Assembly: GCA_027475525.1 (NCBI GenBank)
Contig: JAMWFC010000029.1
Location: forward strand, 124,001-188,000
DNA: 64,000 nt
Source of the DNA: Macrolepiota albuminosa
Lineage: Eukaryota > Basidiomycota > Agaricomycetes > Agaricales > Agaricaceae
Direction of reading: 5' to 3'
Within the stretch, counting starts at the first letter, position 1; every line of letters starts with the position of its first letter. Position numbers and translations under genes: made by a program. The notes under the pieces were generated by a model that searched no databases, was not told where the DNA came from, and saw only the letters and a program-made list of their open reading frames with translations. Shown here in pieces: positions 19,776 through 30,900 of this stretch.

Positions 19776-21307
19776 ATGACTGCACCACCACCTATTCCAA
19801 CACACCTACTCCGAATTCACTCTTCTTCCGTGAGCGCTATATTTGTCTCTCATGACAACGAACGGATTTACTCTGGCGATGCTTCTGGTCTTGTCGTTGT
19901 CACTTCAACTCGCTCATTACGCCCGATCGTCAAGTGGAATGCACACACTGATTCTCTGTTAGGAATTGAAGAATGGGGCAATCGTGTCATAACGTACGCA
20001 TTTTGTTTTCGTCGATATACATAGCGACTTATCACTTTTCTCGTACAAGTCACGCGAGGGATAATAAACTGCATGTCTGGACGCGAGCTGAAGAATTACC
20101 AGTGGCCGCACGAGTTGGGTCTGTCGCACAGTTCGTCGGAGAACAAACGCTTCCAGAACTTTGTTATTCCATGGATGTCAATGCACTTAACTATTGTCGC
20201 TTCTCGCTCTTGCCTGATACTAGAGATGAGACGCAAGCACTGGTCGCGCTGCCGAACTTAGTGGACTCTACCTCCGTATGTCCGACAGTATCACTCAACG
20301 TGTGTCCACCTTTCATCCGACATAGGCAGACATATGGATCCTGCCAGCATGTGAGCGCATACATGCAGCGGTTGGTCAGACAGGAAAAGTATCATTATTC
20401 AACTCCAACCCAATGGAAAGGTCGAAAACGGGCATGTGGCTTAATAACGTTGCGAACTCTTAGCATTGGTGTTAACACTAAGTACCAACAGGAATAATTA
20501 TGTCCCTCCATGTCTTCAAGGCTTCTGATGAGCCGTCATCATCCACGTCTGGCTGCGCGCTGAGACTGCTCTGCTCATATGAGAGTGGATCTGTGACGCT
20601 GAGAAGGTACGCCAGAGCAGATAAAGCAACGTCTGTTGAAGGTGCCGGTTGGGAAACCATCTGGGACGTGAAGGTACATGTAGAGACTGGTGTGTGCCCG
20701 ATTCTCTGTCCTATTCTCTGCAGGATAACCCAGTATTTCCACAGTCATGGCCATGCGTGTGTCCAGAAACAATAATTTCGCATTGACAGTTTCGGCTGAT
20801 CATCTGATTGGACGATACGACTTGAAGGTATGCCTTGATAGTGTGCGCGGCGTCATGTTTTAACTCTGATCGCGACTCTGGAAGAGTAAGGACGCAAATA
20901 CCGCGTGCGTTACGCACCGAACTAAGCATCCAGGGAATGCTGCGATCGCAATCCATGATAACGAACGTGTATGTGCCGTGGCCGGTTGGGATGGCAGGTA
21001 CGGAAGTCTACCGATGTGCCTAGTGGCAGCGCGATTGATTCCAAATACGCCTAGTATCCGCCTTTACTCAACACAGACAATGAAGCCGCTCGGTACACTG
21101 AGATACCACAAGACAGGTTGTCAAGCTGTGGAATTCGCTCATTCTCCTGAACCAGATGAGGCGGGTAGTTTGGGTGACGAAGCTCATGATAGCGACGACG
21201 GCGAAGAAATGGATGAACGCGAGAAGGAAGAGCGTGCCCGATGGTTGGTGGCAGGAGGAAAAGATTTTCGTGTATCAATATGGGCTTTAATGAAATTTAC
21301 GAAGTGA
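19776..21307 (+). CDS. ASA1: ASA1-like WD40 repeat protein (ASTRA-associated)
   Basis: Seven exons: 19776-19993, 20050-20275, 20326-20431, 20492-20689, 20745-20827, 20885-20997 and 21055-21307; 398 residues, phases consistent. The intron after 20431 has a GC donor (ACGG|GCATGT). WD-type blades can be read throughout: HSSSVSAIFVSHDNERIYSG, DNKLHVWTRAEELPV, DIWILPACERIHAAVG, NNFALTVSADHLIGRYDLK, RVCAVAGWDG...IRLYSTQTMKPLGTLRYHK and LVAGGKDFRVSIW. The order and spacing match fungal Asa1, a part of the ASTRA complex that helps maturation of PIKK kinases such as Tra1 and TOR. An acidic loop (DSDDGEEMDEREKEE) is inserted before the last blade. It looks complete. Confidence 0.88.
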
Positions 21308-21395
21308 TCATGACCCACCTACCGGACATGCAATATTGTTGTGACAAACAGAACTGGAGGTGAATGATACCCTCGGGTTTGACTGTTATAACTGT

Positions 21396-21478
21396 ACACT
21401 GATGGTGAAGTGGTTATCATGCTTGCCTTCCACTTCTCAGTGTAGCAAGCGGCAGGGGTTCGATTCCCCTTCAGTGTA
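21396..21478 (+). tRNA. tRNA-Gly (anticodon UCC) with an 11-nt intron
   Basis: Acceptor arms ACACTGA (21396-21402) and TCAGTGT (21471-21477) pair fully. The anticodon stem CTTGC/GCAAG encloses CTTCCA, giving anticodon TCC at 21429-21431, then an intron at 21433-21443 directly after position 37, the standard site. T arm AGGGG-TTCGATT-CCCCT. A box TGGTGAAGTGG and B box GGTTCGATTCC are present. It shares the body of the 48634 copy, with a compensated change in the acceptor stem. Confidence 0.88.
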
Positions 21479-21481
21479 TGA

Positions 21482-21486
21482 TTTTT
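21482..21486 (+). terminator. Pol III terminator of tRNA-Gly
   Basis: TTTTT four bases after the discriminator base of the tRNA. Confidence 0.7.
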
Positions 21487-22031
21487 GTTTTTATGAACCA
21501 TTGCAGACCTTTGGACAGAACATCAGAATCAGAATATCGGCCGATATATCGTACGATTCTTATTTGCAACTATTGAAAAAAGATCCTAGAGACTACTGTC
21601 CTGTATCACCATGTGAAATTGGTTCGCTATGTGAAATTTACATTTAGCAGCTTAATACACCTACCCTCAGCATCCTAAAAAAACATAGATGAATACAGTA
21701 TAGATAATGAGGGCTCTATTGTTATCTAATAGAAAATTGAACTCGTTGAAGTGTAAAAAATTCAAGAGCATGAAATCAGACCAAGTTTTGTCACCCCCCG
21801 GGCTCGGTGAAATGAATCAAGAAAGAGTGTTCAAAATTTTATTACACAGAATCCTTTGATACATACATAGTGTCTTAAAATATAATTTTCCGAACAATAA
21901 AACAAGGCAAAAAGCCTCAGGAAGTAGAGATCTTTGTGTTGGACTCGAGAGAGCGTGACAATCTAGGGGCTATTGAAACTCCGCATGCGGTGTAGAGCGC
22001 TAAATCATACAATCTTTACTTTGCAAAACAA
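21487..22031. other. Flank and 5' region of pogo element 1
   Basis: AT-rich, no gene. From about 21760 it aligns with the inverted region at 41864-42250: a block gagagcgtgacaatctaggg followed by ctccgcatgcgg has a counterpart in both. So it belongs to the pogo element's 5' untranslated end. The exact terminus is not resolved. Confidence 0.55.
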
Positions 22032-23701
22032 ATGGTTTGTACAGCTATTCGCCGTGAATCTGTTAGTCTGGCAACCAAGGACCTCATACAGAAGGCTTGT
22101 ACCGACTTGAAAAATGGAGTTTTCGACTCGATTATAAATGCAGCTACAAATTACAAGATTCCGTATGTAACTCTCTGGCGACGATACAAAGGCAAGACGG
22201 AACATAAAGCCAAGGCACATAAAAAACAATTGCTCCTCACTGCTGCACAAGAAGAAGCATTGGTCAATTGGATCAAGTATCTTGGCACCATTGGTCACCC
22301 ACTGAGCAAAAAAACCCTTCATCCTAAGGTGGAATCATTACTCCCAGAGGCTCAACGACGGTCCATTTCAAAATCCTGGGTTCAAAGATTTCTCACCCGC
22401 CATCCTGAAATCAAGCTGGGGTGGGGCAGTGGCCTTGACCCAAAGTGTGCACAAGCATTCAATTACACAATTGTTCATGACCATTTTCAGAAATTGATGC
22501 GGCATATGAAGGAGACTGGCATACCATGGATGAATGTCTATAATATGGATGAAAAGGGTATCCAAATGGGAGGGAGTCGAAAAGGAAAAGCTGACAAGTT
22601 CTTCTTTGATATGATGGATAGATCATGGTATTGCCTGAAGAGTGATAATCTTCAGTTGGTTACGGTCATAGAAGTGGTTTGCGCTGATGGTACTCACACT
22701 ATCAAACCATGCTTCATCTTCCCTGGCTCGAGTGTATTTGAAGAATGGTGTCACATCCCTGATGTCCTGTGAGTTGAATAATTATAATCATTGAAGCTAT
22801 TGATCAATGTTTTTAGGGTTGCGACATCTGAAAATGGATGGACCGATGACTGTATTGCACAAGAGTGGTTTGAGAAAAAATTTGTTCCTGGTGCTAAGGA
22901 AAGGAACACATCAGGAAAACCAATTCTCTTAATATATGATGGACATGGATTACACACTATGCTCGAGATGATTGAATATGCCCATGAAAATGGAGTGCAT
23001 CTCTTCTGCCTTCCTCCTCACACAACTCATTGTCTTCAGCCACTTGATGTTGGAGTGTTACACCACTTGCTACTACGTGGTCAGATCACTGTGCTATTAT
23101 ACTTGAGGAAACAGGGGAAGGAATGGAACTTTGCTACGTTGTTGAAGAATACATGAAGGCATGGAAAAAGGCAGTCAAACAAGAGACAATCATCCAAGCC
23201 TGGCATAAGGCAGGTATTAATCCTGCTCAAACAGATTCATTTCAAGAGTCAGACATCACTCCGGAAATTTTTACAGAAACAGATTTTGCACCTAGTTACT
23301 CAACTTTGACACAAGTCCAGAGTGTCTGCCAATCTACGAGACTGCCACGGGCACCTGATGCCTCCTCTGATGACTTAATTCTGGCAGATGCACCATTCGA
23401 CAAGGAGTTGAGTTGTAGTGAAGATGAGGAGAGTGACAATGAATGGAACAGGTCAACATCAGACACTGACTTGGACTCGGAAACGGAAATGGAAACAGAA
23501 ATGACATCTAACAATCCAAACATCAATCACACAAACACACATGTTCTGACCCTCACATCAACCTCAAGCTTAGCAATGGCTCAGTTGAATTCCCATTATT
23601 TGCCCTGCTCTCCCTCAACTCCAACACCATCTGAGTCAGGGTTCTCATCAACTCCGGACATGATCAATGACACGTCACATATCTACTCCCAGAATGTCTA
23701 G
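22032..23701 (+). pseudogene. Pogo-type transposase, frameshifted
   Basis: Starts at the ATG at 22032. Exon 1 ends at 22768 and a 48-base intron joins it to 22817. The N-terminus has the helix-turn-helix DNA-binding region (YKIPYVTLWRRYKGK, then ALVNWIKYLGTIGHPLSKK and SKSWVQRFLTRHPEI). The DDE/DDD domain follows with WMNVYNMDEKGIQMG (first Asp), ILLIYDGHGLHT (second) and PPHTTHCLQPLDVGVL (third). Near 23060-23080 the frame breaks: the conserved continuation (WSDHCAIILEETGEGMEL) is one frame off and runs to the stop at 23701. One small indel would restore it, but as it stands the protein is truncated after the third Asp. Confidence 0.8.
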
Positions 23702-24551
23702 TTCTTCATCACCTCTATTCTCTCTCACCAAAAAAATGTCAGCTGTCCAGCGATGCCAAGAACTTGAAGATCAGGTTGCAGCCCTTCATGCTCAGCTTGA
23801 ACTTGTAAAGGCACAATGTGATTCTGCAGAAGTTCATGTGGTTTTTGCAACACATGAAATTGGTATTCTTTGTAATCAAGCCAATTGTTGTTCTGAGAAG
23901 CAGGCTATGCAGGGTTGGAGAATTCACACATCTGCTTGTGTCATGACTTTGGATGAAGGACTGAGGGAGGTACAGAGAGAGCAGGCCAAACATGATAAAA
24001 AGGAGAAGGAGAAGGCAGAAAAGAGGGCAAAGAAGGATGCAATGGAGAAGGAGAACCTCATTCAACATACAACAATGGGCACGCAGATGGTTTTCACAGG
24101 ATCACTGAGCTCCAAGAACAAGACTGAGCTACAAGACCTTGCATCCGTTCTCAAGTTGCCTATTGCAGGAACAAAAGTTGACTTACAACAACGTATCAAG
24201 GACAAGTTCAACAAGCACCCCAAGCTGAGGGACGAAGCACAGTTTTCAGGACTATTTAGGCAATTACACAAGCAATCTGCACCAACAAATGATGACACCA
24301 ATGCTGAATTCCATGAGGTTTTAAATTCACAGCTGCTGTTACAGCGCCGTTGCCTTAATGCCACAGCAGGTACCATACCTACCTCACTATACTTACAGCA
24401 CCCCTCTTCCCCTCCACTACTTCCAGCTTTGCTCAGGTACCGTTATCCTACTCACCTCCATGCTGGCCCATCAACAATGCCACGGTATTCCGACCACCAC
24501 ATCACGCTCTCATATGGCTTATACCAACAATCTGACCCATATTTTCCTTAG
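23667..24551 (+). CDS. C-terminal coiled-coil + SAP region of the pogo element
   Basis: A frame of 294 codons overlapping the end of the transposase frame. It has a heptad-like region (RCQELEDQVAALHAQLELVK), a Lys/Glu-rich stretch (KHDKKEKEKAEKRAKKDAME), and a SAP-like DNA-binding motif (NKTELQDLASVLKLPIAGTK, then VDLQQRIKDKF). In related fungal transposases such a region forms the C-terminal tail, so this is probably the last part of the same protein, joined by splicing or lost by frameshift. The final part is low-complexity. Confidence 0.55.
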   Translation: MTRHISTPRMSSSSSPLFSLTKKMSAVQRCQELEDQVAALHAQLELVKAQCDSAEVHVVFATHEIGILCNQANCCSEKQAMQGWRIHTSACVMTLDEGLREVQREQAKHDKKEKEKAEKRAKKDAMEKENLIQHTTMGTQMVFTGSLSSKNKTELQDLASVLKLPIAGTKVDLQQRIKDKFNKHPKLRDEAQFSGLFRQLHKQSAPTNDDTNAEFHEVLNSQLLLQRRCLNATAGTIPTSLYLQHPSSPPLLPALLRYRYPTHLHAGPSTMPRYSDHHITLSYGLYQQSDPYFP

Positions 24552-24950
24552 TTCTTTTTGTATAATATATGACCAAACAGCGATTATTATACATTGACAA
24601 TGTCAAGGATCAGCCTAAGTTGGCTTCCAAGTGGAGCCAGAACTTGACCTGTGACCCAGGTGTGATGGCACTTTCACTTCCCGGATTTTTAGTACCTCTG
24701 ACTCGGTCATGGCCCAATGTCTTTCACATGGGATGAATTTCCCTAAAAAAATCACTATCTACTAGATCATAAGTGACTTTATATTGCCTGGAAGTTTCAA
24801 GGCCACACGCCTAGTGGTAAGAGCTACAAAAAAAAAAATGGTGAAAAATTTCATCTCTCAATAGACGATAGTATATATGTCCAAAGTGCAACCAGCTTCT
24901 ACTGAAACCGCTTAACCGCCCATTCTTTTAACTGGAAGGCTGACTATTCT
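24552..24950. other. 3' end of pogo element 1 and junction with unit A
   Basis: 24600-24860 aligns with the reverse complement of about 34800-35080 (shared blocks around gcaccatcacaccgggtcaca and ggaagtttcaaggcca), so it is the element's 3' untranslated end. From about 24885 (gtgcaaccagcttctactga) the sequence matches the gene unit also seen at 48899. No gene. Confidence 0.55.
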
Positions 24951-25900
24951 ATTTGGCCACGATATCATTGATAATTTCCCAGGAAGTATCACTCAGGGGA
25001 ATCATAAAGCTTCTTTCAGTGCCAACTGCCTTCCTACAATACAAAGTTTGGAATGGAGACAAAGGCAATGTAAGTTGCCTTGGTGTAATTGCAAAAGCTG
25101 CAGTTTGAAAGAGGTGAGGATAGGATGACATGTGGATGGAATGATTCAACTTGTCCTCTATCCTATGACCCCATACTTGTCGCTTTTCAGTGCACAATGA
25201 TTGGACTCCACAATCTTTTTTAAAATTAGGAGGATGGGGAAAAATTCTTTGTGCAAACATTGGCATGTCATGCTCAATGGATGCTGTCCTTTGCTATTAA
25301 TCAAAATGCAATGCAGCTGTTCGACTGCTTCCCTTAGAACTGCATGGCATTCTTCTCGTCTTTCTCCAGTCAGAACTGTAACTTGCGTCACAATCTTTGG
25401 AAGGTATCTTGCAATTTTACCAACTGGATCTGCATCACAAGAGAAGACCAATATGAAGTAAGCGGTTATAGCAGCCAAGTCATTTAGATCCAATGAGGAG
25501 TACTTGGCATCTATGCGGTGGAAGTGCACTAGCATGCGGAGATCATTATTGATGGATTTCAACTCCTCATAAATCTCTTGTGTTGCTTTGATGGACAGCA
25601 CTGTGACAGAGCCTGCATTTACAAGGTCCCTCTGTCTTTGAGTAACGCAAACAATATTCTGGGAGGTAACAGTACTATCAAGAGGCCTTGGATTTTTGAT
25701 CGAGGTGTCCCATCCTTTCAATACCAAATTCTTCCTAACCACGTCAATGGATAACCTTTGCCCCAATTTGATCGTGGAGGAATATAAGAGAATGGCCTTC
25801 TAGACGTAAATATCAAAGTATTCCATCACAGATGTGAGAATGAACGGGAGGCTGCCCAGCAGGACATGAACATCTGCAAGGATCAGGAAATAATGCAGAC
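24951..25900 (-). pseudogene. Unit A copy of an unrecognised gene family
   Basis: Main frame 25766-25158 (202 codons), with readable sequence upstream to about 25870 interrupted by a TAG in KAILLYSS context. It matches the unit C copy at 49177-49998: the segment LTGERREECHAVLREAVEQ and then HCILINSKGQ corresponds to LTGEKREECHAVLREAVEK and HRILINSKGQ, and NLVLKGWDTSIK to NLVSKGWNTSIE. After that block this copy has lost a segment and diverges. The family is unknown to me: mostly helical, no signal peptide, with a hydrophobic N-terminal stretch (LGSLPFILTSVMEY). Probably not functional. Confidence 0.6.
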
Positions 25901-26223
25901 TTCATGGACTCAAGAAAGGTGTCTTTTGTCTTGATTTATCAATAAATATTAGGGATCCCGACAAGTGGCCAGTACATGCATACATTGTGCTGTGAGTGGC
26001 TTTGGCAAAACAAACACATCTTTGATAAATTTGGACAATTCCGAAATGGGTATGGACTTTGGACAATGAAAAAGAAACTCATATATATATATCTACACAT
26101 CACTTAGCCCCATAAAATACCCTCAGTCAATTGTACAAAGACTGAGACTGAGTCTGCAGAACTTTTTGGAGTGTTAAATGGAATAATAACCATTCCCATG
26201 GTCCTGACTTAGCCATCAAAGTT
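25901..26223. other. Upstream region of unit A gene
   Basis: Shared with 47980-48500: gacaagtggccagtaca, gagtggctttgg, aatttggacaat and ccattcccatggtcctgact occur in both in the same order. This is the conserved 5' flank of the repeated unit, ending at the LINE target site. Confidence 0.6.
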
Positions 26224-26237
26224 CTCTTTTAGACATT
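26224..26237. repeat. Target-site duplication of the LINE (left)
   Basis: CTCTTTTAGACATT, identical to 34747-34760. Confidence 0.9.
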
Positions 26238-27402
26238 TTTTTTTTTTTGGTGGTTCTATGGGTAACTAGACATATCTACATGTTGTTAGCTTCTAGTCAC
26301 CAGAAAAGGTTCTGTGTTATCTTGAGTCTTTCATCCTGGGTTGTCGGCCCACCTGAGGGAAATGCGAGTTATGCACTGTGTGTGGGGCTCGGGCTTGCTC
26401 TTAGATTACCTGTTCTGCCCTGGTGGGTGGTTGGTCCCCATATCCACTAAAACCCTCCTCACTGACTTCCATGCTCTATGTGTTTGTGTGTGTTTCAGAA
26501 TTAGCATGTACCAAGTTTCGGCCACTAGCTCTCGGGCAATCGCCTTCTTGCTGTACTTTTCCTTGTTCAAAGTTAGGCAGTCTAGTTTTATTCTTCTCTC
26601 TATTATGGTTAGCCATTTTCCTTCCGTTTCTCTTTCATTTGGTACTTTCTCGGGGTCTGACTCGTTTTGGATACGACAGTTACATCTGATCTTCCATATT
26701 AGTTGGGCTGATTCTGACATAATAATTTGGTACATCCTGGCCCCCGCTTCTGTTGTCTCGCTGTTTGTGTGCTTGGGTTTTGCCAGGCCACATCCCAGTA
26801 TAATCCTCAGGCTGGGGTCTGTCCATTGGATGTCCCTGCGCTCGCAGAGTTTCCTCGCAAGTCTCCAGATTGTATCCTGGCCAGTTGCTTCACATTCCAT
26901 GAGGATGTGGTTCATGTCTTCTGTAGTATTACATACATGGCACTTACTGCATATTTCGTAGTGTGGTATCTTCTCCTAGTATTCTCCAATTTTAAAGACG
27001 TTGTGCATTGCCTTCCACAGGAAGGCTCTGGTTTCCTTGGTTAGGTCTTTGTGCTTAAGAGACCTCCATAGGTTCTTATCTGTCGGTGGGTCTCCATTTA
27101 TTTCTTTGATTGCCCACCTAGCCATGTCCAGGTTTATAAGAGTGCCTCTCCTTACTATAGGGGGTTTCTTTTCTATTATGCCCCTATAGAGCAGGGCCTG
27201 TGAGGCGGTAGCCAGTCGTATTCTGGATGTGTAGTGTTTCTTTGCTGAGGCTATATTTGTGATAGGTGTCTCAGGTGTTTGAGTACCAATCTTGGCTAGC
27301 TCATCGGCACATTCATTGCCCTTTATGCTGCTGTGACCCTTCACTTTTGTCAGGATGGTTTGACCCTCTCTATTTCTTAGGTGTGAGGCCATGGCTTTGA
27401 GT

Positions 27403-27988
27403 ATTTCTGTAAGGGCGACCTCTAGAGGCTGTGGCTCAGTCACACAGCTGGCAGAGGGAGATCCAAAGTGTATTAGAATATATACTGACAATATCAAGGT
27501 AGCTACTCACCTGGCAGAGGGAGATCCAAAGAGAACAAGTCTAGAGATTCCCTATGCCAGGTTGGAAATATCAAGGTAGCTACTCACCTGGCAGAGGGAG
27601 ATCCAAAGAGAACAAGTCTAGAGATTCCCTATGCCAGGTTGGACACTTCTGGGGCCTCTGAAGCATGGGAAACAACTGTACAGTACAACAAAACCTTAAA
27701 AACTCGAAAATTGCCTACACAAACACTTGTACAAATAAGGGGCAAACTCTGGCAAACTTTGGCTTATATAAGTGGTCTGGAAGTGGTGCTGAGTGGGCCT
27801 ACACTTGTCTGAATGGTGGCTAAAGAACCAGAGCATCTCAAGGGCTGAGAGTAGTACTAACAGATAGTGTTGAAAGAATAGAAACAGTAAAATGAAATAA
27901 TGTTAGAAGAAATAAGAGAATGAATGGAAGGAGAGTGAAGAGATAAGGAGTGAGAAAAGGAAGAAATGAGGAGTTCCCTGACAATTTC
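27403..27988. mobile_element. Solo LTR (family 1, copy 1) with 5-bp target duplication
   Basis: The LTR is 27408-27983, starting TGTAAGGG and ending CCCTGACA, flanked by ATTTC on both sides (27403-27407, 27984-27988). It is homologous to 44520-45037. Removing it with one ATTTC rejoins the LINE RNase H frame exactly (VENREI + LKAMASHLRN). It contains a 77-base duplication. Confidence 0.9.
27490..27643. repeat. Exact 77-bp tandem duplication 2
   Basis: 27490-27566 is repeated perfectly at 27567-27643 inside the solo LTR. The sister LTR at 44520 has a single copy. Confidence 0.95.
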
Positions 27989-30900
27989 TCTATTTTCCAC
28001 CCCTATCCAACTGATATCCTCATAGTGCTTTAGGTTTTTTGTTAAGCTGTCTATTGTTATTTTTGAGTCGCTTACTATTTCTAGGTGGTCATATGTATTA
28101 GTGTCTCTCATAGCACAGAGTACTGCTAAGGCTTCTCCAGCATTATTTGACTGGGTTAAGTTTTCCGATACCCTTATCAATGCATTTTAGGGGTCATCGT
28201 CTCCAAACCAGACTCCTTTTCCAGCTTGGGCATTGTTGTACCTGTTATTTAGGCAGGACCCATCTGTATACACTTGTGTCTATTGGGATATAGTCGCTCT
28301 TTGTATGCCAGGGTCTTGGCTGATGTCCTGGGTTGTAGTCATATGCACTGGGCTGGGTTGTGCATCATCCACAAGCACTCTGAAGTACTCTTTCAGGGCT
28401 TGTCCTGATAGTAAGTTCTTGTCGAAGAGGACGGAGTCCTTGTTTCTCAGTTTATCTTTAATCTTGTCAGTGATCTGTGTTTGGTCTAGTTCAGTCAGGT
28501 TCAGGGGGTTCCAATCCTCATTCAGTTTATGCAGGAGCTTTCTCGTGCTTATGCCACAGTTATGAGGGTTTTTGCAGCCTTTTTCTCATAGCGCTTTACA
28601 GTGCGTGCATTTACAGTTCTTCCTCGGCTTATGGTGCTCATTGAGGGTGCTATTGGTTTGCTTTATAAGGTTAAGCAAGTCCCTCACTATTCTTATTCCG
28701 TGGACTTTTCTCTGGCACTTGGCAGCCATTGTGTTGAAGTCTGGGCTCTTTATCCCTATCATCCCAGTGTGGTACCATATGGGCATGTCCAGTCTTGCTC
28801 TGGGTTCAACGTTGGTGGGTAGGATAAGTAGTCTGTGTTTTTTTGCAGTGTTAATCATTTCCCTTAGAGATCTTGAAAAGCCTCTCTTGCACACTCTGGT
28901 GTTTGCCATGAGTGTCTGGAGGAAGATATTTTGGTAGATTCCATCTTCCTGTGCTTTCCATTTCTTGTTCAGGTTCATGTATATCAGGGAGTCAGCTACC
29001 TTAGCCCACGTTGGGTGGGAGCTGCTTAGGTTCAGGAATCTTTTAGCCTTCATCAGTTTGATGGCCTCATTACGTGTTTTGATGTCTAGTAGTTTTATTC
29101 CTCCCTCCTCTTTCGGCTTTATCAGGGTGTCCATGCCCACTGTCGGGTGTGTTGTTCCTCCCCAAATGAAGTTCTGTATCATTTGCATTATTCTCAGCTC
29201 TATTTCAGGTGGCATCCCCTGGACGCACATTCTGTACTGTGTTCAGCCACCCACTATCATCCCAGTTATCAGACGTTGACCATCTATTGTGGGGTGGCCT
29301 CTGTCCCATTTTTCCAGGTCCTTTGTTATCTTTTCTAGTGTTGGTGCCCATACGGTTGGGTTGTTGACACCATTTCCTATGAATGAGCCTAGCAGTCTTG
29401 TGGCTTCCCCCTCATACGCTATTCTTATTTTATTTGGGATCTTATGTAGGCCTTTTGTCACTGTTGTTTCTACAAGTTTGGTTCTAAAGTCCTTGCTCCC
29501 CATAGGTACAATTGCTGTCTTAGAGTCGTTGAACTTGCCTCCTGATGTGTTGCACCATGTTTTAAGGATGTTTTGGAGATCCTCAAGGTCATCATTCTCA
29601 AATAGATAGATGGTCATGTCATCAGCAAAAAGTTTGGCAATTAGCCTCTTGGTATGTTTGTCTATTTGTATTTCTTCAAGGTGGGAGTCTCTGAGCATTT
29701 GGGCTAGAGATTCAATTACCAAGTTGAATAGTAGGCAGGACATTGGGTCTCCCTGTCTAACCCCTCGCTTTACTTTGTATAGGGTGCTCTTTTCTCTGTT
29801 TACAATGATTGTTGTTTCTGCATCCTGGTAGAGAGTTCTGACAATGTTTATAAAGTGCTTGGGAAAACCGAATCTCTTTAGAGTGGACCATAGGAAATCA
29901 TGCCATACTCTATCATAAGCCTTTTCTTGGTCAAGACATATGATCATGCCACAGACCTCCTTGCTTTTTTCCTATGCTAGTATTAGGTTTGCTAGTTCTG
30001 TCTGATCTTCTATTCTCTGTCCTCTCATAAAATCTGCCTGGTCTAGGTGTATTAGGCTTGGGGTTACTTCGGATAGTCTACTTGTGAGCACCTTTGTCAA
30101 TGTTTTATAGTCTGAGTTTAGCACGGTTATTGGTCTATAGTTTCTGGCATCTGTTCAGTCACTCTTCTTGTAGATTGGACAAAGCCAGCTTTCTGCAAAG
30201 TTTGTATTCTGTACTACACCATAATCCTCAATATCATTGAATATTATGGTGAAGTAGTCCAATATGTCAAAGGTATTTCTTTCCTCTGTTGTATACCCAT
30301 CTGTCTCATCTTTGTTTGGTTTTGGATCCAGGAGCTCCTTCCACACTTCCTGTGGTATGCCATCTGGTCCAGCTGATTTTCTGTTGGGCAGGCTCTCTAT
30401 TGCCTTTCTTATATTTTTCTTAGTTAAGTTTGAGGCCATGAGATCTTGGTGTTCTTTCAGCAGCCTTGGCTTTATGTGGTCGAGAACGGCATCAGTGTTT
30501 CTCTTGTGTTTTTGAATGTCTTGTATCGGATCCTTGTTTTGTAGGTCATTATGGAACTTCCTCATGATGTTTGCCATTATGTCTGACCTTCTGGTCAGTG
30601 GCTTATGCGGTCTACTCTCATTGCGTAGTGCTGCAATGATGTCTTGCTGGGCTGTATCCTTATTTGTGTTTATCCATGTCCTACGTAGGATCTCACCCTC
30701 TAGGAAGAATTTTGCTTCCATGTTGTCTCTCATCCTCATCATTTTCAATCTTTTCAGTTCTCTGATCCTCTCATCAATGATTGCGGTTTTTGTACTCTTG
30801 TACGTATCTTCCCATTTGTCATCATTTAGGATGACCTGTTGATCCCTTACCAGGGTGGCTATGGTTTTGTCAATTTTTGCCGTAATGCATTTTGCATATT

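Larger units (their letters stand above)
22032..24551 (+). mobile_element. Pogo/Fot1-type DNA transposon copy 1 (decayed)
   Basis: Carries a CENP-B/pogo transposase in pieces and a downstream frame with a coiled coil and a SAP motif. A second, internally deleted copy lies on the minus strand at 34761-35766 plus 41864-42250. Terminal inverted repeats were not resolved, so the true borders extend beyond the coding span given here (about 21760 to 24800). Confidence 0.75.
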
